Source: Streptomyces sp. LX-29 (GTDB taxonomy: Bacteria; Actinomycetota; Actinomycetes; Streptomycetales; Streptomycetaceae). From it: 64,000 nucleotides of DNA. Both the position numbers and the translations under genes were made by a program. How positions within the stretch are numbered: the stretch's first letter is position 1; each line of letters opens with the position of its first letter. Of this stretch, positions 21,201 to 28,479 are shown one piece after another. The stretch is from contig NZ_CP089746.1 in the NCBI RefSeq assembly GCF_029541745.1, positions 6,643,559 to 6,707,558 on the forward strand, in the 5' to 3' direction. The notes beneath the pieces are model-generated. The model did no database searches. It worked only from the letters and a program-made list of their open reading frames with translations, and was not told the origin of the DNA.

Positions 21201-24200
21201 AACGCGCTCGGCATGGTCGAACTCCCGGTGTTCGGCATGGAGTTCTCCGGCGTGGTCACCGAGGTCGGGGCCGGGGTCAAGGACGTCCAGGTGGGCGACC
21301 GGGTACTGGGCCTCGGCCAGGGCTCGTTCGCCGCGGAGGTCGTCACCGACGCGCGCTGGGTGGTCCGCGTCCCGGAGAACCTCACGTTCGAGGAGGCCGC
21401 GACCATCCCGATGACGTTCCTGTCGGCGTGGTTCGGCCTGCACGACCTGGGCGCGCTGAAGCCGGGCGAGCGGGTGCTGGTCCACTCCGCGGCGGGTGGC
21501 GTCGGCATGGCAGCCGTCCAGCTGGCACGACTGCACGGCGCCGAGGTGTACGGCACCGCCAGCGAGCCGAAGTGGGCGGCGCTGCGCGAGATGGGGCTGG
21601 ACGACGACCACATCGCGTCCTCCCGCGATCTGGGCTTCGTCGAGTCGTTCGGCCGCACCGCGCCCGGACGCGGCTTCGACGTCGTACTGAACTCGCTCGC
21701 CGACGAGTTCATCGACGCGAGCCTCGGCATGCTGCGCGAGGGCGGACGCTTCCTGGAACTCGGCAAGATCGACCTGCGGGAGCAGTCGTGGGTGGACGAG
21801 AACCACCCCGGCGTGCAGTACCGGGTCTACCACCTGCTCGAGGCCAGTCCGGACCAGATGCACGCGATGCTGGTGTCGCTGGCCGAACTGCTCGCGGCGG
21901 GCAAGCTCACGCCACTGCCGGTGCGCACCTTCCCGATGACGGCCACGTCCGACGCGCTGCGCTTCATGGCCCAGGCACGGCACGTGGGCAAGGTGGTGCT
22001 GACACCCACCGAGCAGAAGGAATTCATCCAGCCGGGCGGATCGGTGCTGATCACCGGTGGCGTCGGGGGCCTGGGCCGGCAGGTCGCCACCTGGCTGGCG
22101 GACGCCCATGGGGTGCGCGACTTCGTGCTCACCTCGCGGCGCGGCCCGGACACCCCTGGCGCGGACGCGCTGGTGGCCGGCCTGGAAGAGCTCGGCGCCA
22201 CCACCACGGTGGTGGCCGCCGACTCCGCCGACGCGGACAGCATGGCCTCGGTGCTGGCTCTGTTCAACGCCGACCGTCCGCTGCGCGGTGTGGTCCACGC
22301 GGCCGGTGTGCTCGACGACGGTGCTCTGTCGGCGCTGACGCCCGAACGGCTGGACACCGTCTTCTCGCCGAAGGTGGACGGGGCCTGGCACCTGCACCGG
22401 CTGACGCGCGATCTCGACCTGGACTTCTTCCTGCTCTTCTCCTCGATCTCCGACATCCTGGGGGCGCCGGGCCAGGGCAACTACGCGGCGGCCAACGCCT
22501 TCCTGGACTCGCTCGCGTACCTGCGCCGGGCCCAGGGCCTGCCGGCCACCTCGGTGGCCTGGGGACCGTGGGACGGCGAGGGCATGGCCGCGACGCTCAG
22601 CGAACGGGACCGGGCCCGGATCAGCCGCACCGGTATGGACGCGCTCTCTCCACAGGACGGCCTGGAACTGCTGGAGGAGACGGTGCGCAGCGGCCGCCCG
22701 CTGACTGTGGCGGCCGCACTGGACCTCACCGGGATCCAGAGCTACTACGAGGACCAGGGCGGAGTACCCCCGCTGCTGCGCTCGCTCCTGAGCACCCACG
22801 GTGGCGGCGGCACCCGCGCCAAGGGCGACGGCGGTGCGGGTCTGCGCAAGCTGCTCGGCCAGACCGCTCCGGCGGAGCAGGAGTCGGTCGTGCTGGACAT
22901 GGTCCGCGAGGGCGTGGCCAGGACGCTGGGCTTCGCCTCGATGAACGACGTGGACCCCGGCCTGCCGCTGCAGGACCTCGGCATCGACTCGCTGACCGCC
23001 GTCCTGATGCGCAACCAGCTCGCGGACATGACCGGCCTCGCGTTGCCGGCGAAGATCGCGCTCGATCGTCCGAACCTGAAGTCGCTGGCTCAGTTCCTGC
23101 TGGAGAAACTCCTGGAGCGTGGCCTGGACGAGCCGTCGGAGGCGGCCGTCTCCACCGGTGAGGACACTGCCGGGCCGGCCGGTGCGGCGGACACGGACAA
23201 CGCGGCCGGTCTCGACATGGCGCCGGTACGCAAGGGTTACCTGGACCCGACGCTGCGGTTCGACAACTGCCGAGGCGACCTGGGGCGTCCGGAATCCGTG
23301 TTCCTCACCGGCGCCACGGGCTTCGTCGGCGCCTTCCTCCTGCGCGAACTGCTGGCCGCCGGCGTCGCCACGCACTGCCTGGTGCGGGCCGACGACCAGG
23401 AGACCGCCACGCGGCGGCTGACCGGTGTGCTGTCGAGCTACGGCATGTGGCAGGACGACTTCGCGTCGCTGCTGCATCCGGTGGTGGGCGACCTGTCCCA
23501 GCCTCTGTTCGGGCTGACGGGCGAGGCGTTCGGCCGGCTTGCCGACGAGGTCGACGCGGTGTGCCACTCCGGCGCCCTCGTGGACTGGGTGCGGCCCCTG
23601 AGCGAGTACATCGGCCCGAACGTGGTCGGTGTGCACGAGACCCTGCGGCTGGCGTCGACGGGCCGCGGCAAGTCGGTGCACGTCATGTCGACCTTCGGGA
23701 CCCTGCCGCGCTACCTCGGGTACGAGGTCACGCCGGACGAGTTGGAGTACGGCTACGTCACCTCCAAGTGGATGGCGGAGCAGATGGTGACCGCGGCACG
23801 CTGGCGCGGTGCCAAGGCCTCGGTGTACCGGCTGCCGTTCGTGGGGCCGTCCGCCACGACGGGCCACTTCCGGCTCGACCGCGGCGACTTCCTGCACAAC
23901 CTGGTCGCCGGCAGCATGGCCCTGGGGTGCTTCCCGAGCACGGGCGCCAGTCTCGCGGCTGTCCTGCCGGTGGACCACCTGTCCCGGACCATCACCGCGA
24001 TCATGCTCGACGAGCGGGACCGCATCGGCCGGGACTACGACTTCGTCAACGCCGGGGCGCCGAGCTTCGACCGCTTCTTCGAGATGGTCGGCGCGGCGGC
24101 GGGCTCCGGTGAGCTGGTGCCGTTCGACGAGTGGAAGCAGCGGGCCCTGGCCTTCGCGGCCGCGGACACCACGAGTGCGCTGGCCCGGATCGCCGCACTC

Positions 24201-24386
24201 GTGGACGGACTGACGCCGGACAACCTGACGCTCACGTTCGGGGCCGGCCTCGCCGGCGAGTATGTGCTGGGCGGCGACGACCATCCCGCCGCGCCGCTCG
24301 ACGAACAGTTCGTCGAGAGGTATGTCCACCGCATCATCGCCTCCGACGAGGCGGCCGCCAGGACGCACGGCCCCGTCGGGGCGTGA
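12270..24386 (+). CDS. Hybrid NRPS-PKS megasynthase: FT-(C)-A(Gly)-MT-PCP-KS-AT-DH-ER-KR-ACP-TD
   Basis: A 4038-residue assembly line; ATG 12270 is preceded by GAAGGGGGAAC, and a GTG lies three bases earlier. Formyltransferase (about 1-310) keeps the Asn91, His93 and Asp129 triad of methionyl-tRNA formyltransferases. Residues 370-545 resemble only the C-lobe of a condensation domain, without HHxxxDG. The A domain (565-980, A10 Lys1438) gives the specificity code DILQLGMVWK, close to the glycine code, and contains an N-methyltransferase (about 1015-1390, EVGFGTG). PCP Ser1491; KS Cys1722 (DTACSSS); AT Ser2174 with HAFH (malonyl); DH His2481 (HxxxGxxxxP); ER with HSAAGGVG; KR with LDD (B-type) and Tyr3405; ACP Ser3574; terminal NAD(P)H reductase with GATGFVG and YVTSK (Tyr3829, Lys3833). 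Predicted product: 4-(N-formyl-N-methylamino)butanal, or the alcohol after double reduction, if each module works once. Confidence 0.93.
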   Translation: MRTLNVVLIGKGGVLARCGEALLSAGHRIRAVVTGDAMVRAWAVKSGIGHHDLDDALLDPARLSCDVLLSIGNDALISEALLACAHRTSVNYHYGPLPEYAGLNAPSWAVANRESDYAITWHRIGELVDGGDILKRIPVPVEPDETALSLGVKCDEAAVASVADLIGDIAEGSETAVPQDLAARRYFSRHTQFSAEGLIDWAREAEDIVAMVRATDHGLFGCPLVWPKVNVNGRILAVREARVGVASPGAAPGEVLTCDADGLNVATATGAVRLIRLSTLEGEPVDTDSLRTENAVRAGLILLAPGDALRDGITETGTRASKAAAHWRKRLGADAHPFRLPFTPQASGTEQDATQDTEQDAAPVVARCAAPGGVSALAGMVSTYLSRAAATNDVTLAVAAPRDGIDPDYRDLFAAWLPLRATVDPGRTIADNLRAVAEEFRLGQEKGWLRRDQIGRDETLRRLWDAGDLTPDVMISWADAAEPADGRRPALNLVVRPDGETVEFHFDARRLARGDVARLAAQLGDWCDRLPGLADETLESVDILSASDRASLTDAFNATDDNTILGHRLHTLFEQAAERHADNVALICADTRLTYGELNSRANRVAHTLIERGIGRGDLVGIGLDRSPDVVVAVLAALKTGAAYVPVDPAFPAERIRQMIDDADPRIVLTPTAAPANLAEWSTRCLSITDAAGERADGDAANPDVEVQADDLAYVIYTSGTSGTPKGVEISHGALCNLLESMRREPGCAETDRLLAVTTISFDIAVLELFLPLLSGAATVIAQAHETVDAKALIGLMGRHGITMMQGTPATWQLLLDAGWQGDPRLGKILCGGEALPRALADRLLGCGDAVWNMYGPTETTVWSSIWRVEPEGEVVIGRPVANTRLYVLDENLVPVPPGFSGELCIGGAGVARGYHAAPEQTRARFVPDPFRAGDTLYRTGDLARFVAPGALRVLGRNDSQLKLRGHRIELGDIEATLTAHDDIARAVVVGRDEQLVAYCVREAPAPTASAHDEEVQRAALAEWAGAWDRAYESDADDATFNLAGWRNSYDGLPFSVAEMRDWQRGSVDRILSYAPQRVFEVGFGTGLMMFAVAPHCTAYHAVDASAQAVEVTRNHLRSLPNVTCEHRPAHDLPAVAAGSFDTVIVNSVAQYFPGVDYLTSVLEWATTAVTEGRVFLGDIRDLSLLSMFHADVIRFRHDDLTPEEVARRVEREVRAERELVVAPDYFADLPALFPQITRVDVMLRDGRYVNEMTRYRYDVTLHIGGGPEAHTATTEHDWRTESLETAAVPALLAGLDGGPLRLTDVPNGRLAGVPDHTGALDEVTERYALPVDPRDLTEIAQEAGLECALLPSRSGDKRTFDAVFWRPGLTPDLSLRPAAATDRATLARYANVPAAGEPAKAPIGRLLRPWLAERLPAYMVPAFFVELDEFPLTPNGKIDRNALPSPVADAGAIAKPANELERDILAIWSDVLGHDRIGVNQNFFEIGGDSLRVVRVQIRLEKVLGRPISSARLFEHFTVKTLAAHLAGARTGPTRIPSSRRAEDEPIAIIGMACRLPGDVSSPDELWDLLERGADGISEVPADRWDADAIYDPDPDARGKSVTRRGGFLATPIDMFDTSFFGIAPREAHAMDPLQRLMLETTWEAFERAGYTLDQLRGSQTATYIGVGKNSSYHEYGITTGGSIADLDGYVGTGSALATASGRISHVFGLEGPTITIDTACSSSLVTTHLAANALRDGECDLAVSGGATILLTSNMNVEFSRLRGMSPDGLCRSFSADNDGTGWSEGVAVVILKRLSDAQRDGDTIHAVLRGTAVNHDGHAASLTTPSGPAQQKVIRAALGASGLQPKDIDYLEAHGTGTRLGDPIEGTALGEVFGGSHPDEPLWVGSVKSNLSHTQAAAGLAGVMKVVQSMRHNVIPRTLHVSEATPDVDWAGANMALAVEPQPWLPKDRPRRAGVSSFGIGGTNAHVIVEEPPAPLPSDRTAAQPPSTLPFVVSGCTDAALRAQAEALHQYVGMNIQDRLLDLAHSLATTRSHFRKRLVVMAKDRSELLDKLGSFARSGETPPGAARTGDSAEEQRLALLFTGQGSQRFGMGRDLYETHPAFRDALDEIAAHFTELDRPLLDVMWAEEGTADAALLDRTDFTQPALFALEVALWRLWESWGVRPQLLLGHSIGELAAAHVAGVFDLADAARLVAARGRLMQALPSRGAMASVEAGAAEAEAAVRELDLTGKVDLAGLNTPTQTVVSGDADAVRALVAHFAGQDRRVKELTVSHAFHSHHMDAMLAGFQAVAETVTYRTPTIPLVSSLTGNPAGPGELEQAAYWVRQVRHAVRFSDGIASLHREGVTTFLELGPQPVLSGMGVDCLADETDLAWLPSLAAGKDGSDVVLRSLADLHVRGVPVDWQGWFEPFGGERVALPTYAFQRERFWFEPSTPRSVGAGLDDTDHPLLGGAVRIAGTETAVFTTVVAPEEPAWVQDHQIMGTVLMPGTAYIEAMRSAADATAPGEWDVADVDFLYPMVFAGGAPARLQVVVGEESEGARPVQVYSAPDRRDGEWLLHAEGRIVPAKPVTAGAVVLPPPGAERLDISALYAELDTVGYEFGPVFRGIQEAWQADGVVWARAALPEDAAHTARGYVLHPALLDSAMQSQLFSMRMHNTNPEDVLVPFEAERLSIREKGLAEVWVRVAEFEMGDGEFHASLDLFDSAGKNIGRLERMHARRVDRAVLRRLAAEGVDRLRFEVNWRPADTEKVEIGGSWGLLSPGGEVPWAAEVKRALSRAGVQAFKVRDLEEAEELDGVICLWDAGEDTLAGAHKLSAAALGQLHTAAETGFAPPLVWLTRRAVGVNADDMASGLGAGPLWGLMRTARSEHPDLALRLLDLGDEDADLAALAPALMISDEPECVLRHGEVLVPHLERVGASGELTLPPEGRWQLEIAAKGRLDQPLSVRRVTPKPLAAGMIRADVKAAGVNFLDVLNALGMVELPVFGMEFSGVVTEVGAGVKDVQVGDRVLGLGQGSFAAEVVTDARWVVRVPENLTFEEAATIPMTFLSAWFGLHDLGALKPGERVLVHSAAGGVGMAAVQLARLHGAEVYGTASEPKWAALREMGLDDDHIASSRDLGFVESFGRTAPGRGFDVVLNSLADEFIDASLGMLREGGRFLELGKIDLREQSWVDENHPGVQYRVYHLLEASPDQMHAMLVSLAELLAAGKLTPLPVRTFPMTATSDALRFMAQARHVGKVVLTPTEQKEFIQPGGSVLITGGVGGLGRQVATWLADAHGVRDFVLTSRRGPDTPGADALVAGLEELGATTTVVAADSADADSMASVLALFNADRPLRGVVHAAGVLDDGALSALTPERLDTVFSPKVDGAWHLHRLTRDLDLDFFLLFSSISDILGAPGQGNYAAANAFLDSLAYLRRAQGLPATSVAWGPWDGEGMAATLSERDRARISRTGMDALSPQDGLELLEETVRSGRPLTVAAALDLTGIQSYYEDQGGVPPLLRSLLSTHGGGGTRAKGDGGAGLRKLLGQTAPAEQESVVLDMVREGVARTLGFASMNDVDPGLPLQDLGIDSLTAVLMRNQLADMTGLALPAKIALDRPNLKSLAQFLLEKLLERGLDEPSEAAVSTGEDTAGPAGAADTDNAAGLDMAPVRKGYLDPTLRFDNCRGDLGRPESVFLTGATGFVGAFLLRELLAAGVATHCLVRADDQETATRRLTGVLSSYGMWQDDFASLLHPVVGDLSQPLFGLTGEAFGRLADEVDAVCHSGALVDWVRPLSEYIGPNVVGVHETLRLASTGRGKSVHVMSTFGTLPRYLGYEVTPDELEYGYVTSKWMAEQMVTAARWRGAKASVYRLPFVGPSATTGHFRLDRGDFLHNLVAGSMALGCFPSTGASLAAVLPVDHLSRTITAIMLDERDRIGRDYDFVNAGAPSFDRFFEMVGAAAGSGELVPFDEWKQRALAFAAADTTSALARIAALVDGLTPDNLTLTFGAGLAGEYVLGGDDHPAAPLDEQFVERYVHRIIASDEAAARTHGPVGA

Positions 24387-24474
24387 CGACACCAGGCACG
24401 GGTGGAGCCGCCCCGGCGCGGGCGGCTCCACCGGCCCCGGACCGACACCCGGATCGACAGGAGAGTGGAACGGC

Positions 24475-25782
24475 ATGAGTGCAGAATCAGAGCGGGAACC
24501 CGTCGTGACGGGCACCTACCAGCCCAGCGGGACGTTCCTGCACACGTCCGCCGGCGCGCACGCCCAGAAGTTGATGCCGGTTCTGGACAAGTACCCGGTC
24601 GACGCCGGGGAGGTGGAGTCGCGGCTGCCGCCGAAGCGCGTCCTCAACCCCAGCTGCTTCTATCCGGACACGACCCCCACCGTCGTCGAGCAGATGAACC
24701 TCGACGACGGCCTCGCCGACAACCTGGCCCGGCAGCTGCGGTGCCAGGCCGTCATCCAGGAGAGCTTCGCCGAGGCGTCGATCGGCAACTACTTCCCGCT
24801 GTCGACGATGTTCGAGAACTGCGTGCTGTTCATACCGTCGGCCAAACGCTTCTACGACCTGAACCAGGAGATCGTCCACAAGCACTTCCCCGAGGTCGAG
24901 ACCGCGGTGGTCAATGCCTTCGTGGTCACCGCGAACAAGCGCTCCTACGGTACCCACTCGGCCAGCGGCATCGCGCTGCAGATCCCGTCGCTGGTGAAGA
25001 AGCGGCTCGGTTTCCCGACCGAGTACCGCAGTTTCCACACCGCGGTGACGCCGACCCCGCTCGACCGGCAGCCCTTCGTGATCTTCGAAGAGGCCGAGGT
25101 CGAGGCGCCGAACCTGCAGTTCGCGTACGAGAAGATCATGGAATACGGCGTGGACAAGGAGGAGAAGGCCGCCGTCGACAAGGCCCTCTACCTGTTCCTG
25201 GAGGGCAAGCTCTCCGAGATCGACCTGCCGACCGTGCGCGACTTCCTGATGGCCAAGTACTGGGAGAAGCGGTACGCCGACACGCCGTCTCCCGGCTACT
25301 ACTGCGACTCGCGGGTCGGTGACGCGCTGGTCTTCGACAACTACCGGGCCCACGGCGACGGCACGCTGCCCGGTTCGCCGAAGGACCGGCTGACGATCGA
25401 CTTCCGCTGCTTCAACAAGGTGCACTACCCGCCGGGCATGTCCAGCGGCCTCGACTTCATCGTCGACCCGGACGAACGCGACTACCAGATCACCCGCAAA
25501 CGGGACTCCATCGACTTCCTGCTGACCACACTGGGTTACGAGGACATCGACGAGTTCCTGTACCTCGTGTTCGGCACCCGGCACACCGAACACATCAACC
25601 CTTTCGGGCTGATGACCGACCTTCAGTTCGGTGTGTACAACAAGTCCGAGTACCACCTGCTGGACCAGAACCTCGACGCCCACTACGAGCGCGTCGAGCA
25701 GCTGTACGACAAGATCGAACGAGACGGCGAGTACGTCCTTCCCGAACGCGCGAAGCAGCGCCTCCAGGCGCTCGCGCAGTAG
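24475..25782 (+). CDS. Oxygenase-like enzyme of unrecognised family, in the biosynthetic operon
   Basis: ATG 24475 follows AGGAGAG and gives 435 residues; the open frame begins further upstream without a ribosome site. The segment VGDALVFDNYRAHGDGTL...DRLTIDFR (about residues 280-315) resembles the distal His and Arg region of Fe(II)/2-oxoglutarate oxygenases. I could not find a convincing HxD motif; RSFHTAVTP (about 185) is the nearest candidate. No signal peptide or membrane segment is present. It follows the megasynthase by 88 bp and precedes the exporter by 11 bp, so it probably tailors the released product. Another metal-dependent or hydrolase-like fold is possible. Confidence 0.5.
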   Translation: MSAESEREPVVTGTYQPSGTFLHTSAGAHAQKLMPVLDKYPVDAGEVESRLPPKRVLNPSCFYPDTTPTVVEQMNLDDGLADNLARQLRCQAVIQESFAEASIGNYFPLSTMFENCVLFIPSAKRFYDLNQEIVHKHFPEVETAVVNAFVVTANKRSYGTHSASGIALQIPSLVKKRLGFPTEYRSFHTAVTPTPLDRQPFVIFEEAEVEAPNLQFAYEKIMEYGVDKEEKAAVDKALYLFLEGKLSEIDLPTVRDFLMAKYWEKRYADTPSPGYYCDSRVGDALVFDNYRAHGDGTLPGSPKDRLTIDFRCFNKVHYPPGMSSGLDFIVDPDERDYQITRKRDSIDFLLTTLGYEDIDEFLYLVFGTRHTEHINPFGLMTDLQFGVYNKSEYHLLDQNLDAHYERVEQLYDKIERDGEYVLPERAKQRLQALAQ

Positions 25783-25793
25783 GGGGACGCAGC

Positions 25794-27218
25794 ATGTCTG
25801 ACAACACGGTGGTCGCGCGCGCCGAGACGTCGTCGCGCGGCCTCCTCGCAGTTCTGCTGACCGGGGTGTTCATCGCGATCCTCGACGTCGCCATCGCCAA
25901 CGTGGCGGCGCCGAACATCGGCACCGACCTGCACGCCAGCGGCGCCGAGCTGCAGCTCGTCGTCGCCGGCTACATCGTCAGCTACGCCGTCCTGCTGATC
26001 ACCGGAGCGCGGCTCGGCGACCTCGCCGGCCGCAGGAGGATGTTCCTCGCCGGGGCCGCCGTCTTCACGGCGGCGTCGCTCGCCTGCGGCGTGGCATGGA
26101 CGGCTGTGGCACTGATCGTCTTCCGGTTCGTGCAGGGAGCCGGGGCCGCGTTGATGGTGCCGCAGGTGCTCAGCCTCATCCAGCTGAACTTCGCGGGCGC
26201 AGCTCGGGCCAAGGCGCTCAGCGCCTACGCCACGGTGATCGCCGGCGGCGCGATCGTCGGCCAGATCGCCGGTGGCGTGCTGGTCAGTGCCGACATCTTC
26301 GGCAGCGATTGGCGGCCGGTGTTCCTGGTCAACGTGCCCGTCGGTCTGGTGCTGCTGATCGCCGGAGCGCGCACGCTGCCGAAGGACGCCGGCAATCCGT
26401 CCCGCAAGCTCGACCTGCCGGGCCTGGCCACGCTGTCCCTCGCCGTGGTCGCGCTGGTGCTGCCGCTGGTCCTCGGGCACGAGCTGGGCTGGCCCGCGTG
26501 GACGTGGGTGAGCCTGGTGCTGAGCGTGGTCTTCACGCTGACCTTCGCAGTGGTCGAAAGCCGGTCGAGCCGGACCGGCGGTTCACCGCTGGTCCATGGT
26601 GAGCTGCTGCGCGCGCCCGGCATGGCGGCGGGCGCGCTGGCCCTGCTCGCCGCGACCGCGAACTACGGCGCCATCCTCTTCCTGATCGCGTTCTTCGTGC
26701 AGACCGGCCTGGGCCACGGCGCGCTGGCCGCAGGGCTGGTGTTCCTGCCCAGTGCGTGCGCCTTCGGCTTCGCCAGCCTGAACTGGCGCAAGCTGCCCGC
26801 CAGATGGCATCGTCTGCTGCCCTCGGCAGGTCTGTTGCTCACCATGGCGGCGCTGATCGGTCTCGCTCTCGCCATGGACTCCGGTCACATCTCCGTCTGG
26901 ATGGAGATCTGCATCCTGCTCTTCGGGCTCGGCATGGGCTCGGCGTTCAGCCCGCTGTTCACCATCGCCCTCTGGAAGGTGCCACCGGCCAACGCGGCGG
27001 ACGCCAGCGGCGTGCTGACCACGGTGATGCAGCTCGGCCAGGTCATCGGCGTCGCGGTCTTCGGCTCGGTGCTCCTGAACCTCATGCACGCTCCGTCCGA
27101 CGCGCCGCACGCCGGCTTCGTCACCGCGATCCTGATGGCCGCCACAGGGGTGCTCGGAGCCCTGATCGCGCTGCGCCTGCCTCACGCGAACAGCACCCAT
27201 GCGGGGTCGACCAGCTGA
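25794..27218 (+). CDS. MFS exporter, DHA2 (14-helix) type
   Basis: This 474-residue protein starts at ATG 25794, 11 bp after the previous stop. Fourteen hydrophobic segments can be counted. Helix 1 carries FIAILDVAIANVAAPNI, the DHA2 hallmark; motif A is GARLGDLAGRRRMFLAG, and motif C (GGAIVGQIAGGVLV) lies in helix 5. Such transporters use the proton gradient to expel small molecules. Its place inside the operon points to export of, or self-resistance to, the product. The 52 bp before the next gene contain no obvious terminator. Confidence 0.88.
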   Translation: MSDNTVVARAETSSRGLLAVLLTGVFIAILDVAIANVAAPNIGTDLHASGAELQLVVAGYIVSYAVLLITGARLGDLAGRRRMFLAGAAVFTAASLACGVAWTAVALIVFRFVQGAGAALMVPQVLSLIQLNFAGAARAKALSAYATVIAGGAIVGQIAGGVLVSADIFGSDWRPVFLVNVPVGLVLLIAGARTLPKDAGNPSRKLDLPGLATLSLAVVALVLPLVLGHELGWPAWTWVSLVLSVVFTLTFAVVESRSSRTGGSPLVHGELLRAPGMAAGALALLAATANYGAILFLIAFFVQTGLGHGALAAGLVFLPSACAFGFASLNWRKLPARWHRLLPSAGLLLTMAALIGLALAMDSGHISVWMEICILLFGLGMGSAFSPLFTIALWKVPPANAADASGVLTTVMQLGQVIGVAVFGSVLLNLMHAPSDAPHAGFVTAILMAATGVLGALIALRLPHANSTHAGSTS

Positions 27219-27270
27219 CCGCCGGGTCCGATAATTCAGAAGACATCAGTCGTCGTTGCATGGGAGAAAC

Positions 27271-28479
27271 ATGTCAGGCTCTGTCATCGTCGGTGGAGTG
27301 CGCACGCCGATGGGCCGGCTGCTGGGCTCGCTGAAGGACTTATCCGGGGTCGACCTCGGCGGCCTGGCGATCAGGGCGGTGCTCGAGCGCGCGGGCCTCG
27401 CGCCGGAGGCCGTGCAGTACGTGATCATGGGTCAGGCGCTGCAGGCCGGTCAGGGGCAGATCCCGTCGCGCCAGGCCGCGGTCCGGGCCGGCATCCCGAT
27501 GAGCGTGCCGTCCCTGACCGTCAACAAGGTGTGCCTGTCGGGTATGGACGCGATCGCCCTGGCCGACCAGCAGATCCGCCTGGGCGAGTTCGACATCGTG
27601 GTCGCGGGCGGCATGGAGTCGATGACCAATGCCCCGCACGTACTGCCCGGCTCCCGCTCCGGCACCAAGTACGGGCCGGTCGAGATGCTGGACGTCACGG
27701 CGCACGACGGCCTCACCGATCCCTTCGACCAGATCCTCATGGGTGAGCTGACCGACCGGGACAGCGCGAAGGCCGGCATCTCCCGCGAGGACCAGGACGC
27801 GTTCTCCGCGCGCTCGCACCGGCGCGCCGCCGCCGCGATCAGCAGCGGCCGCTTCGCCGAGGAGATCGTGCCGGTCGAGGTCCCGCAGCGCAAGGGCGAT
27901 CCGGTCGTGGTCGACACCGACGAGGGCGTGCGGCCGGACACCACGGTCGAGGGACTGGCGAAGCTCCGCCCCGCGTTCGGCGCGGACGGCACCATCACCG
28001 CCGGTTCGGCCTCGCAGATCTCCGACGGCGCATGCGCCGTCGTCGTGATGAGCAAGGCCAAGGCCGAGGAGCTCGGCCTCGAGTGGCTGGCCGAGATCGG
28101 CGCCCACGGCAACGTGGCCGGTCCGGGCAACTCCCTGCTGTCGCAGCCGTCCAACGCGATCAGGCATGCGCTGGGCAAGGAGAACCTGTCGGTCGACGAT
28201 CTGGACCTCATCGAGATCAACGAGGCGTTCGCGGCGGTCGGCCTGCACTCCGCGCGCGAACTCGGGCTCGGTGACGAGGACATCGAGGCGAAGGTCAACG
28301 TCAACGGCGGCGCGCTCGCCCTGGGGCACCCGCTCGGTATGTCCGGTACCCGCCTCGTGCTCACGCTCGCGCTCGAGCTCAGGCGCCGCGGTGGCGGCGT
28401 CGGTGCCGCGGCGCTGTGCGGTGGCGGCGGCCAGGGTTCCGCGCTGATCCTCCGCGTCCCGGAAGCGGTGACCGCGTGA
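27271..28479 (+). CDS. Thiolase-family enzyme (acetyl-CoA C-acetyltransferase-like)
   Basis: ATG 27271 follows GGGAGA and gives 402 residues, the normal thiolase length. The nucleophilic Cys lies in NKVCLSGMDAIALA (about residue 88). The His of the NEAF block is present (LIEINEAFAAVGLHSA, near 315), as is GGALALGHPLGMSGTR, and the second catalytic Cys is in ALCGGGGQG near the end. It can make acetoacetyl-CoA, cleave beta-ketoacyl-CoA, or join an acyl unit to acetyl-CoA. In this operon it might supply acetoacetyl-CoA or extend the released aldehyde/acid; the actual role is not shown by sequence. Confidence 0.9.
   Translation: MSGSVIVGGVRTPMGRLLGSLKDLSGVDLGGLAIRAVLERAGLAPEAVQYVIMGQALQAGQGQIPSRQAAVRAGIPMSVPSLTVNKVCLSGMDAIALADQQIRLGEFDIVVAGGMESMTNAPHVLPGSRSGTKYGPVEMLDVTAHDGLTDPFDQILMGELTDRDSAKAGISREDQDAFSARSHRRAAAAISSGRFAEEIVPVEVPQRKGDPVVVDTDEGVRPDTTVEGLAKLRPAFGADGTITAGSASQISDGACAVVVMSKAKAEELGLEWLAEIGAHGNVAGPGNSLLSQPSNAIRHALGKENLSVDDLDLIEINEAFAAVGLHSARELGLGDEDIEAKVNVNGGALALGHPLGMSGTRLVLTLALELRRRGGGVGAAALCGGGGQGSALILRVPEAVTA

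Noticed and set aside
13857..24515. A 3552-codon open frame antisense to the megasynthase
   Set aside because: It lies exactly opposite the NRPS-PKS, has Arg/His/Gly/Gln-biased composition typical of mirrored GC-rich codons and no domain motif.
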